In this document: one piece after another, positions 10,392 through 18,263 of the stretch
Layout of the letters: each line of letters starts with the position of its first letter
Numbering within the stretch: position 1 is the first letter of the stretch
Source of the DNA: Cryptomeria japonica
Lineage: Eukaryota; Streptophyta; Pinopsida; Cupressales; Cupressaceae
Direction: 5' to 3'
Assembly (NCBI RefSeq): GCF_030272615.1
Contig: NC_081407.1
Coordinates: forward strand, 151,363,048-151,427,047
DNA: 64,000 bases
The notes under the pieces: generated by a model
Told to the model about the DNA's origin: nothing
The model's input: only the letters and a program-made list of their open reading frames with translations
The model's database searches: none
Position numbers and translations under genes: made by a program

Positions 10392-13061
10392 CCCTCCCTT
10401 AATGCTCAATCTATTAACTACAACTATAGACCCCCTGAATTTTACAAATTTATCAGGACCAAGGGGCTTGGTGAAGATGTCTGCTGGCTGCTCCGAGGTA
10501 GGAACATATAGCAACTGGATAGATCCGTCTTCAACCAGCTGTCGAATATAGTGACAATGCGTTTCCACATGCTTGGTTCTTTCATGGAAGACTGGATTCT
10601 TGGCGAGTTTGAGCACTCCCTGATTATCACAGAACAAGGGAGTAGGACCTGCTTGGGAGACATGCATATCCGCAAGCATTCGTCGAAGCCAAACCGCCTC
10701 ACAAGATGCCTTAACTACTCCCCGATACTCTGCTTTTGTCGAGGAGAGAGCCACAGCCTGCTGCTTCTTACTAGTCCATGTGACAGCACCAGATCCCAAA
10801 CTAAACACATACCCTGCTGTAGACTTACGGTCATCAACCGAACCTGCCCAGTCAGAATCTGTGTAACCACTGAGTATAGGATCAGAACTCCAAGTGTACA
10901 GAAGTCCATAATCAAGAGTGCCACTCACATAACGCAGCACACGCTTCGCTGCTAACCAATGATCAGCCTTGGGAGCTGTCATGAAGCGTGAAATGTAACT
11001 CACTGCAAAACTGATGTCAGGTCTAGTGGCAGTAAGATAGATGAGGCTGCCCACTAGTTGCCTGAACAGAGATTCATCCACAACTGGTGAGGATGACTGA
11101 GCTGAAAGTTTGAGCCCGGGTTCCATAGGAGTAGAGGCAGGTTTGCAATCCTGCATTCTGAACCTGTCCACAAGACTTCTGGCATACTTGGACTGAGAGA
11201 GAAAGATACTGGTCTCAGTCTGCCAGACTTCAACTCCTAAGCAGTAATGTAGAAGTCCCAAATCTGTCATATCAAAGGTGCGGCACAAATCCTGTTTGAT
11301 CCCAGTGATCAAATGTGCTGAACTGCCAGTAATGATTAAGTCATCCACATAGACAACCACAAACAGAATATCATTACTAGTATGCTTGATATACAGGTTT
11401 GCATCAGATGGACTCCGTTGAAAGCCATGATCTGTCAGGTACTTATCAATTTTCATGTACCAAGCCCGAGGAGGTTGTTTCAGACCATAGAGTGCTTTGA
11501 CTAATCTACAGACCTTCTGTTCTTGACCAGCAACCTTGAATCCTAGGGGTTGCGTCATGTAGACTTCTTCCTGTAAGTCACCATTCAAAAAAGCACTCTT
11601 GACGTCCATCTGATGGACTTTCCAACTGAACTGGGCTGTCAAGGCAAGAACGAGCCGTATGGTACTCATTTTGGCTGTAGGAGCAAAAGTCTCCTCGTAG
11701 TCAATGCCTTCTTTCTGTGAGAACCCACGAGCAACAAGACGAGCCTTATACTTGTCTAAGGTTCCATCAGCTTTGTATTTTACTTTGTACACCCATTTGC
11801 AGCTAATGGGCTTCTTCCCTGAAGGAAGATCGGAAAGGGCCCAAGTGTGATTCTTCTGAAGACTCTGGAACTCAGCTTCCATAGCCTGTTCCCACTCAGG
11901 TATACCTTTAGCCTCTGAATATGTCTGAGGCTCAAAAACACTGTGTATGTTAGCCATGAGAGCAAAATTGACTCTATGCTGCTGTTTGCTCTTATTACGA
12001 GAGGTTCTACCCTCAATGAGCTCAGTATCCCTGAGATCACCAATGGTATTGGCCCACCATTTAGGCCGAAGAGTAGAAGTGCGAACATCTGGAGGAGCTG
12101 GAAGAGGCTCAGGATCAGGAACAGGAGCAGCAAGAGGAGGATTATTCTCCGGAGGGAACTCAGGTAGTGCATCATCGAAAATAGATTCTGCATCATCCCT
12201 CCCATCAGGCGAACCTAATGGAATAAGAACACTGTGAGGCTGATCCTCAGAACTCTGCTCAGAAGAAGGGGACTGAAAGAATCCTCTGTCTTCATCAAAT
12301 ACAACATCACGACTGAAGATAAGACGTTCAGTGTCTATATCTATCAGTCTGTAGGCCTTATGGTGATCACTGTATCCTGTCATCATGAGTTTCTGACTTT
12401 TGGAATCCAACTTGGAGCGCTTAGCATCTGGAATCCAAACATAGGCAACAGAGCCAAAAACCTTCAGGTGGCTGATCTGAGGCTTCGGACCAGACCAAAC
12501 CTCTTCTGGAGTCTTCCCCTTAACAGCCTGAGTAGGAGAGCAGTTAAGAAGGTAGACAGCAGTAAAGACTGCTTCAGCCCAATACTTATTCGGAACACTC
12601 CTGTGTTGTAACATAGATCGAGCCATCTCAACAACCGTACGATTGCGACGCTCGACAACACTGTTTTGCTGAGGAGTGTAGGGTGTAGTCAACTGGCGTT
12701 TGATGCCATGGGTATCACAGAAGTTGGAGAATGCAGAAGAACAAAATTCCCCCCCGTTATCTGTCCTAAGAGTAATGATACTATGTCCAGACTCTTTTTC
12801 AACAAAGGACTTAAACTTCTGAAAGATACTAAATACATCTGATTTATGTTTAAGAAAGTACACCCACATCTTTCTACTAAAATCATCTACAATAAGCAAA
12901 AAATATTTGCAACCAGTAACAGAAGATGTATTCATAGGACCACAAATATCAGCATGAAGTAATTGAAGTACCTTAGATGCGCGCCAAGACTTTCCATGTG
13001 AGAATGAAGTCTGATGCTGTTTGCCAGCTTGACAGGCGCCACATACTCCAAGATGCTGAGT
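10389..13061 (-). CDS. Copia-1 pol: integrase core, reverse transcriptase, RNase H
   Basis: This is the third open segment of the gag-pol frame, about 890 codons after the second TAG. The order is integrase zinc/core region (D-I-C-G-P, then R-T-D-N-G-G-E-F and S-V-V-E-R-R-N giving the D-D-E triad), a variable proline/acid linker, reverse transcriptase (C-K-W-V-Y-K-V-K, Q-M-D-V-K-S-A-F-L-N-G, catalytic Y-V-D-D at about 11340-11351) and RNase H (Y-T-D-S-D-W-A-G, F-C-D-N-Q-G, and P-A-D-I-F-T-K-P at the end). Integrase before reverse transcriptase defines Copia. In RNase H the usual S-S-T-E-A-E-Y reads S-S-T-K-A-E-Y, a possible loss of a catalytic acid. The frame ends by reading the polypurine tract and stopping in the LTR. 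Confidence 0.92.
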   Translation of the reverse strand, partial: TQHLGVCGACQAGKQHQTSFSHGKSWRASKVLQLLHADICGPMNTSSVTGCKYFLLIVDDFSRKMWVYFLKHKSDVFSIFQKFKSFVEKESGHSIITLRTDNGGEFCSSAFSNFCDTHGIKRQLTTPYTPQQNSVVERRNRTVVEMARSMLQHRSVPNKYWAEAVFTAVYLLNCSPTQAVKGKTPEEVWSGPKPQISHLKVFGSVAYVWIPDAKRSKLDSKSQKLMMTGYSDHHKAYRLIDIDTERLIFSRDVVFDEDRGFFQSPSSEQSSEDQPHSVLIPLGSPDGRDDAESIFDDALPEFPPENNPPLAAPVPDPEPLPAPPDVRTSTLRPKWWANTIGDLRDTELIEGRTSRNKSKQQHRVNFALMANIHSVFEPQTYSEAKGIPEWEQAMEAEFQSLQKNHTWALSDLPSGKKPISCKWVYKVKYKADGTLDKYKARLVARGFSQKEGIDYEETFAPTAKMSTIRLVLALTAQFSWKVHQMDVKSAFLNGDLQEEVYMTQPLGFKVAGQEQKVCRLVKALYGLKQPPRAWYMKIDKYLTDHGFQRSPSDANLYIKHTSNDILFVVVYVDDLIITGSSAHLITGIKQDLCRTFDMTDLGLLHYCLGVEVWQTETSIFLSQSKYARSLVDRFRMQDCKPASTPMEPGLKLSAQSSSPVVDESLFRQLVGSLIYLTATRPDISFAVSYISRFMTAPKADHWLAAKRVLRYVSGTLDYGLLYTWSSDPILSGYTDSDWAGSVDDRKSTAGYVFSLGSGAVTWTSKKQQAVALSSTKAEYRGVVKASCEAVWLRRMLADMHVSQAGPTPLFCDNQGVLKLAKNPVFHERTKHVETHCHYIRQLVEDGSIQLLYVPTSEQPADIFTKPLGPDKFVKFRGSIVVVNRLSIKGG
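10392..10400 (-). promoter_or_regulatory. Polypurine tract of Copia-1, also translated
   Basis: Minus-strand AAGGGAGGG abuts the 3' LTR, as expected for the plus-strand primer. It is also read by pol as K-G-G before the TAA at 10389-10391. Confidence 0.9.
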
Positions 13062-13760
13062 CTAAATATCAGGTAACCCTGAAACAAGTCCCTCCCGAGA
13101 TAGCTGAGAGAGATACTGAATGTTGAGATGTCCATATCTCTGATGCCACAAAGTGCTAAGAGGAGAAACACGAGCTGCCAGAGGCACTTCAGGAGAATCA
13201 CCAGTGTCAAGAAGCCTATATAGGCCATGATCCTCTAGACCAACAGCAACAGTAAGACGAGTCTCCCGATCAATGATGGAGCACTTGTGAGCACTGAACA
13301 CCACATCTAGTTGAGGAGAATTCCTCATAATCTGGCTGACAGATAGCAGATTAAGTTCCATTCCAGGAACATAATACACATTCAAAAAAAAAAGAGTCCT
13401 GCCACCAGATTGTATCTGAACAGTGTCTCTGCCAACAACTGTATACTCCTCACCTCCGCCAAATACAACGGAATCACTGAAAGGTGAGAAGTCTGTAAAC
13501 CAGTCACGTCGATGAGAAAAGTGACGTGATGCACCAGAGTCGATGTACCAAGCAGAAGACCTGGCATGATCTGAAGACCTCTTAGCCATAAAGGCATAAA
13601 AGGCAAACTCTTTCTGCTCGGAATGTTCCGCAACATGCGCCTTCTGGTGTGACCCTCCCTGCTTCTTTTGTTCAGAAGCGAGCCTCTGACGGCAATCTTT
13701 CTTCATATGGCCGTACTTGTGACAGTAATTGCACTGCACATTCTTCTTCTTAGCTCCATC
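13062..13760 (-). CDS. Copia-1 nucleocapsid end, protease, pre-integrase segment
   Basis: This segment lies between two TAG codons in the same frame as the flanking segments. It begins with a CCHC zinc knuckle (C-N-Y-C-H-K-Y-G-H-M-K-K-D-C), followed by the aspartic protease motif W-Y-I-D-S-G-A-S about 65 residues later, and the pre-integrase motif L-W-H-Q-R-Y-G-H-L. The TAG at 13062-13064 ends it; the same frame continues into integrase. The catalytic Asp of protease is intact. Confidence 0.9.
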   Translation of the reverse strand, partial: DGAKKKNVQCNYCHKYGHMKKDCRQRLASEQKKQGGSHQKAHVAEHSEQKEFAFYAFMAKRSSDHARSSAWYIDSGASRHFSHRRDWFTDFSPFSDSVVFGGGEEYTVVGRDTVQIQSGGRTLFFLNVYYVPGMELNLLSVSQIMRNSPQLDVVFSAHKCSIIDRETRLTVAVGLEDHGLYRLLDTGDSPEVPLAARVSPLSTLWHQRYGHLNIQYLSQLSREGLVSGLPDI

Positions 13761-14483
13761 CTATATCTGAGAAGAGCCTTTCTGCTGAGAAGACTGAGAG
13801 GGCTGAAATTTGCCTTTATCCTTCTGAAAGGATTGAGCTGTGAAGGCATTTTCCGAGGAGGCTGATGTAGTACCACTACCAAATTGCTGTTTCCAGCGAT
13901 CCTGCTGTAGAAGTTTGGTGCACAATTCTGAAAACTTCAGATCAACATTAGTGGAAGTAATATTGAGGGTTTCAATGAAGTGCTCATGCGATTTCGGAAG
14001 ACTTTTTAAAGTGATTACAACCATGTCTTCTTCCTCCATAGTCCGACCAATAGCTTCGAGTTGATCTCGAATGTCCTTAATCCTCGTGAGGTGCTCCTGT
14101 AAGGACATACGTTCGTCCATCATAATGGAGAACAACTGATTCTTCAAAAAGAATGCTCGGCTCTTGTCGGATGTCTCATGCAATTCCTTCAGATGCTTCC
14201 AGATGTCAGAAGCTGTCTTGCCGGAAGGAATCTGTGGTAACTGATCATCAGTTACTGAGAGTTTGAGAAGCATGACTGCCTCCCGATTGCGTTCATCAAA
14301 CTTATCTTGATCTGCACCAGGTGTACCAGGACTGAGCTCTTTGCCCAAAACAAGCTGGTCAAGACGCCTATATTCAAAAATGGTCAACATACGCTGTTTC
14401 CAGATGTTGTAGTTGTGACCATTAAAGCGTTGACTGCCTTCTAACATCAGATTGGTGAGAGAAGCCATTTGCACGTTTCCCAA
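13761..14483 (-). CDS. Copia-1 gag (capsid region)
   Basis: A 240-codon segment begins at an ATG 737 bases inside the end of the 5' LTR. It shows the UBN2-type Copia gag signature: F-N-G-H-N-Y-N-I-W-K-Q-R-M near the start, then D-I-W-K-H-L-K-E-L-H, and L-K-S-L-P-K-S-H-E-H-F. A Gln/Ser-rich tail (from about residue 200) leads to TAG at 13761-13763, directly before the zinc knuckle. The protein would form the virus-like particle shell. The TAG probably arose from CAG; readthrough is an alternative. Confidence 0.92.
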   Translation of the reverse strand: MGNVQMASLTNLMLEGSQRFNGHNYNIWKQRMLTIFEYRRLDQLVLGKELSPGTPGADQDKFDERNREAVMLLKLSVTDDQLPQIPSGKTASDIWKHLKELHETSDKSRAFFLKNQLFSIMMDERMSLQEHLTRIKDIRDQLEAIGRTMEEEDMVVITLKSLPKSHEHFIETLNITSTNVDLKFSELCTKLLQQDRWKQQFGSGTTSASSENAFTAQSFQKDKGKFQPSQSSQQKGSSQI

Positions 14484-15219
14484 GAAAAATTCCTGGCTGA
14501 CCCAGAAAAATCCAAAGACAACCCAGAAATGCGTGCAAAAAAACCCAGAAGGATTCTCCTGTCAGAATTTGGATCCACGGGCTCGAAAATCGAGGCACCC
14601 AGAAAAAATGGACAACAACCCAGATTAGGGTTTGAAAAACCCACCACGAATCTGCAAGAAAAATTGAATTTCGATAAAAACTGGAGGCAAACACCTCAAT
14701 CGAAGATTGCAGAGGTCGTGGGCGCCATTGTTTGCAGAGAGTGACGAGTTGCAGGCGACGCTGGAGGTGACGACGCCGAAGCCTGCAGACGTGCACAGAG
14801 CCGAAGTCTGCTGCAGATCACCGAACAACGCCGGGAACAGGTCGCGGGTGAATGACGCCGGGAACAGATCGCGGGTGAATGACGCCGGGAACAGATCGCG
14901 GGTGAATGACGTCAGGAACAGGTCGCGCGGGACGTTGCAGGCGGAGGTCGCGACGCGGAGGTTACAGACGGTAAAACGCGACGATATAACCCCGCAGGTC
15001 CGCGAACACAGATCGAGGTTGCAGACGATACCACCCTGCAAGCACACGAACATGCAAACACAGGTTGCGGAAAAGATGACGATCCTGCAGGTCGAAAACC
15101 GACGATTCCACCCCAGAAGCCAAAAAAAAATTTTGATAAATTTTTCCAGAAAATAATTTCGAAAATTTCCACTAATTGAAAATTAGGATTAAAAAATTTT
15201 CGAAAAAATTCCTCCTATG
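14484..15219 (-). other. Copia-1 GC-rich untranslated leader
   Basis: The 736 bases between primer-binding site and gag start contain no gag-like frame. They are much richer in G+C and CpG than the rest of the element and include a 27-bp tandem repeat (14830-14930). They presumably hold packaging and dimerisation signals; that is inference from position. Confidence 0.6.
14830..14930. repeat. 27-bp tandem repeat in Copia-1 leader, about 3.8 copies
   Basis: The unit gccgggaacagrtcgcgggtgaatgac repeats from 14830, 14857 and 14884, with a degenerate fourth copy from about 14911 (gtcaggaacaggtcgcgcggg). Confidence 0.9.
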
Positions 15220-15231
15220 GCTCTGATACCA
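15220..15231 (-). promoter_or_regulatory. Primer-binding site of Copia-1
   Basis: Minus-strand TGGTATCAGAGC directly follows the 5' LTR. This is the standard 12-base match to the 3' end of plant initiator tRNA-Met. Confidence 0.95.
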
Positions 15232-15438
15232 TAAAACAGTGCGAGACACGCAATGGATTTCAAAGAATTGATTCAATAATCAGAATGAGCAAAACGCTCA
15301 TAAATAATACAAGCTATTTACAAGAATAGCAAGTTTCTAATTAGAAACTGCTGAGAAGATCGAAGACGATCTGTCTAAAATAGAATATACACTGAATGAG
15401 CATTAATACTAAAATTAACATATTTTAATATTCTATTA
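15232..15438 (-). repeat. 5' LTR of Copia-1 (207 bp)
   Basis: Same length as the 3' LTR with one mismatch by eye. It carries the promoter for the element; a TATA-like gtatattcta on the minus strand lies near 15390. Confidence 0.95.
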
Positions 15439-15460
15439 CATATGAGAGTTGACAAAGTAG

Positions 15461-15847
15461 ATGGATGGTGCTCCTTGCATGGGCATTAGCAACACCACTA
15501 CCAGTTTTTTGTTAGATCCCAACCAACCTTTGGGGTATCAGGATGTGTTTGACATTACTCATTTGCTCAACTATGTGGCTATACTCTCCTTTGCAGCAGG
15601 TACTTACATTCTTCCTGATGATATTGATGATGTAATTGATCAAGTTGAAATGTTACTTAATTGCTATCTTGAGCATTTCAATATCCTAAAGGAAAACCAA
15701 GCTAGAATATATAGGGGTATTGAAGAAATAGCAAAATCTCTGAAAGTTGAGCTCCCTTTGGATGCCAACACAGAAGATTCTGTTTGCTACGAGGTAGAGG
15801 AGGAGGAAGGCCTGATCGAAGTCCCACCTCCTCCTAAATTTGTTTAA
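15461..15847 (+). CDS. Unidentified ORF, 128 codons, antisense inside the RRP12-like intron
   Basis: The plus strand is open from ATG at 15461 to TAA at 15847. The protein is mixed and globular-looking: a hydrophobic helix-like centre (L-L-N-Y-V-A-I-L-S-F-A-A-G), acidic stretches (D-D-I-D-D-V-I-D-Q-V-E) and an acidic end followed by P-P-P-P-K-F-V. I do not recognise the family. It lies 17 bases right of the Copia-1 target duplication, so any upstream exon would have been separated by that insertion. It could be the last exon of a captured gene fragment. Composition is more protein-like than surrounding intron. Confidence 0.35.
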   Translation: MDGAPCMGISNTTTSFLLDPNQPLGYQDVFDITHLLNYVAILSFAAGTYILPDDIDDVIDQVEMLLNCYLEHFNILKENQARIYRGIEEIAKSLKVELPLDANTEDSVCYEVEEEEGLIEVPPPPKFV

Positions 15848-16875
15848 GTGTGATAAATATATAAAGCTTGGTGGAGACCAGGCAAGGCCTGCTTAATTTG
15901 TCCCACATCCCCTTCTTAATAATCCTGACACTAGCATAACTATGACAATATATGAGGAAGGACCATGGTAATTTGCCCTTTCGTCATGGATTAGGGAAAT
16001 TTTGATAGTACATGGTTCTATTTTTGTTGTGGTACTGTCAATCCATCCTTTTGGGTTTGCAATCCAAAGATAAAGAGGTTTTTTGTGGGGCTGGGTAGAA
16101 TGCTCTTGCTATATTTTTGATAGTTTTTTCCCATATTTGTACAATGTTCAGATGCATATATAATATAAAGTGTTATCAAGTTCACTAGCTTGACAATTGC
16201 TATATGAATTTGAACAATTACAGTCTGCAACTATCCTTCATTTACTCTAGACTTGACAAGCATATAGTTAAATTTCTCCATCTTGGATTGGTTCCTTCCA
16301 TCCTACTTGAGCTTTGGTATGTTGTCAGTTGTATTATATTTTTCATGGATCAATGCTGGTCAGTTTTGCTCTAAGCATGAGTTTAGAACAAGAAAAGCAT
16401 CAAAAAAGAATTCAACAAGTAGAAAAATAAAGACTATTCAATTTTTTCCCCTTTTATTTTTTTTATTATTTTTCCTTTAATTCAAATATTTCACTTAAAT
16501 GTATTTTCTTCTAATTGCATGTGGTTTTTGCCGCCTGATCAAATGATTGCTGGATTCGAACATTGTTTCTAATTGATGTATCTCAACGGCATGGTTTATA
16601 AACTAAGCAAATTTAAACAGGTCCGAGATTAATTTCATACTCAAGTTCATTTAAGCTGCACGCCTCACCAGCCAGGCGTATTCGGGTCAGCCAATATCTA
16701 TGCGTATATCACAGTAAATGGAAATGAATTTCGTCGTGTACTTCTTTGAAGTTGGACCATACGCATTTAATGTCATACTTCATATAAGTTACACACCTTA
16801 CTTTGATCAAAGACAAGTTAAAAGGAAATGTGTTTCATATTTACTTAAGTTATATGTCTGACAGACATAACATAC

Positions 16876-17370
16876 CTTAGGACGTTTATCAAGCGAATAG
16901 TTGAGTACAATGTTAAATGAAGGAGCCATGACAGACCAGCTACAATTCTGATCTTGCGTAGCAGCAGTAAGCAAAGAGGCGATGCATTTCGCAATAACTT
17001 TAACAGCCCCTGGGGGAAGGGCATCGCCTTGTTGGGCATGGAGTGAAAGCAAAACCTCCATGGCAGGCGTTGCTTTAGAAGCCAGGAACGAAGAGGGCAA
17101 CTTAGTGACGAGCAGTGATAAGAATGTGCAGAGGGCTGTAGTGACACGAGGATCCTGGTCGTTATCTGAGAGACTTTTATTGATGGAATTCATGGTGGCT
17201 GCAAAGTATGCAGTGGGGAGGGGAGGCAAACCCTCGTCTTTCAATAATTGTGTCATCGCCCCCACAACCGCGCATAAATGGCGGTGTTCTGCTGCCGCAG
17301 AGTTACCGTATCGATTTCTAACAGACTTCTCCATGTCCTCTTCTTCGGTACCTTCCATGTTTTCTTTCAT
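16876..17370 (-). CDS. RRP12: RRP12-like protein, exon 1
   Basis: The minus strand is open from ATG at 17370, with an in-frame TAA directly upstream, for 165 codons to a GTATGT donor. The sequence has an acidic start, then A-E-H-R-H-L-C-A-V-V-G-A-M, L-P-P-L-P-T-A-Y-F-A-A-T-M and a helix-rich stretch ending N-Y-S-L-D-K-R-P-K. This layout matches the N-terminal HEAT-like repeats of plant RRP12 homologues, which act in the nucleolus in pre-40S maturation and export. The splice phase matches exon 2 at 226. Without splicing the frame would stop 22 codons into the intron. The start choice is supported by the upstream stop and by length; a second Met lies four codons in. Confidence 0.8.
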
Positions 17371-17500
17371 TTAGCTTCTTCTCCTAAAACCCTTCGCGAA
17401 TTACAAACCTGCACACCTGCGTGCTCTTGGGTTTTAGTTGTGTCCTAATATTCTGTTTATCACTTGGGAGGGTTTTAGTTTCTAGGTTGATTTTATGACG
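17371..17500 (-). promoter_or_regulatory. RRP12-like 5' leader/promoter with telo-box-like motifs
   Basis: AAACCCT-type motifs occur three times just upstream of the start: plus-strand cctaaaaccctt at 17383-17394, and minus-strand ctaaaaccc at 17429-17437 and ctaaaaccct at 17469-17478. Telo-boxes (AAACCCTA) are established elements in plant ribosome-biogenesis promoters, usually close to the transcription start. No clear TATA box was seen. The link to regulation is inference. Confidence 0.45.
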
Positions 17501-18263
17501 GCCACTAAAAGCTTCCCGAAGAAAGCCAATCTTAGGCGGTATCTTATTTTTATTTATTTTTTCTAAAATAGTTGGATTACATAGATATAGTTATTTTTAG
17601 TTTTATATTGTGAAATAAAAATAGTTAGATTACGTAGATGTTGTTATTTTTAGTTTTATATAGTGAAATATAATATTGTGAATGAATGAAGGTTTGTTTT
17701 AATAATCTTTATAAGGTCAAATAGTTTATGGGATTCACATGTAGTCAGTAGCATAGATAAGCATATAAGTTCAAAACAAGCAAATTGTCAATACTGTGTC
17801 TATTTAATCCTCCCTTCTTTTTGGATCTTGGGTCTTTTATTATGAATCTTAATCAATTAGTCAGCAATTTTGGTTATCCTTTCTTTTTTAATTAGATTAC
17901 TCAAGGAACCCATATTTAAAATCTCAATGTAATTTGCTTGAAAATCTATATAAGTCAAACACTCCATGATGTTGGATTATTTTGTCTTCACCAGCTCCAA
18001 AGTACAATAACAGCATATTCTATCTACCCACTCTTATTTAAACATCACTCACCTTTCGATTTGTTGTCCTCATTTTTTATTATGTAACAAAAGCAGGATA
18101 ACCCCTACGAATTTTTGTCCAAATTCGAAGTTCCCCTCTCTAAGTTCATTTTTTGAGGCAAATTTTTGCTTCTTTAGTCTTGTCCAAGATTTTTGTATCC
18201 TACTTTAAGTCGTTAATTTGTAAAATTAACACAAATCTTTCTTTGAAGAGTTTTTATAAAACT
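17501..18263. other. AT-rich flank upstream of RRP12-like gene
   Basis: No ORF or repeat that I can support. There is a short diverged direct repeat (ttggattacatagatatagttatttttag at 17570 and a near copy at 17625). The palindrome array starts at its right end. Confidence 0.5.

Larger units (their letters stand above)
10185..15438 (-). mobile_element. Young Copia retrotransposon (Copia-1)
   Basis: It is 5,254 bp with 207-bp LTRs at 10185-10391 and 15232-15438 that differ at one base by eye (cta-ataag versus cta-attag). An exact 5-bp duplication CATAT flanks it (10180-10184 and 15439-15443). It is minus-oriented: primer-binding site at 15220-15231, polypurine tract at 10392-10400. The LTR ends are TA...TA rather than TG...CA. 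Gag and pol lie in one frame from 14483 to 10389, interrupted by only two TAG codons. It sits in the RRP12-like intron in the same orientation as the gene. Confidence 0.95.
227..16875 (-). other. Intron 1 of the RRP12-like gene (about 16.6 kb)
   Basis: The donor is GTATGT on the minus strand (plus 16875 and leftward). The acceptor is ...AACAG directly before plus position 226. The intron is phase 0. It contains a partial exon copy, a tandem duplication, a 6.6-kb non-autonomous Copia-type element with a nested hAT-like element, and a 5.25-kb young Copia element. Subtracting the two LTR elements leaves about 4.8 kb. Between 772 and 2290, 9787 and 10184, and 15848 and 16875 I see no recognisable feature beyond AT-rich intronic sequence. 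Confidence 0.65.

Noticed and set aside
14469-15172. Open frames in the Copia-1 leader on both strands
   Set aside because: The GC-rich leader has few stops; the frames contain the 27-bp repeat and no recognisable domain.
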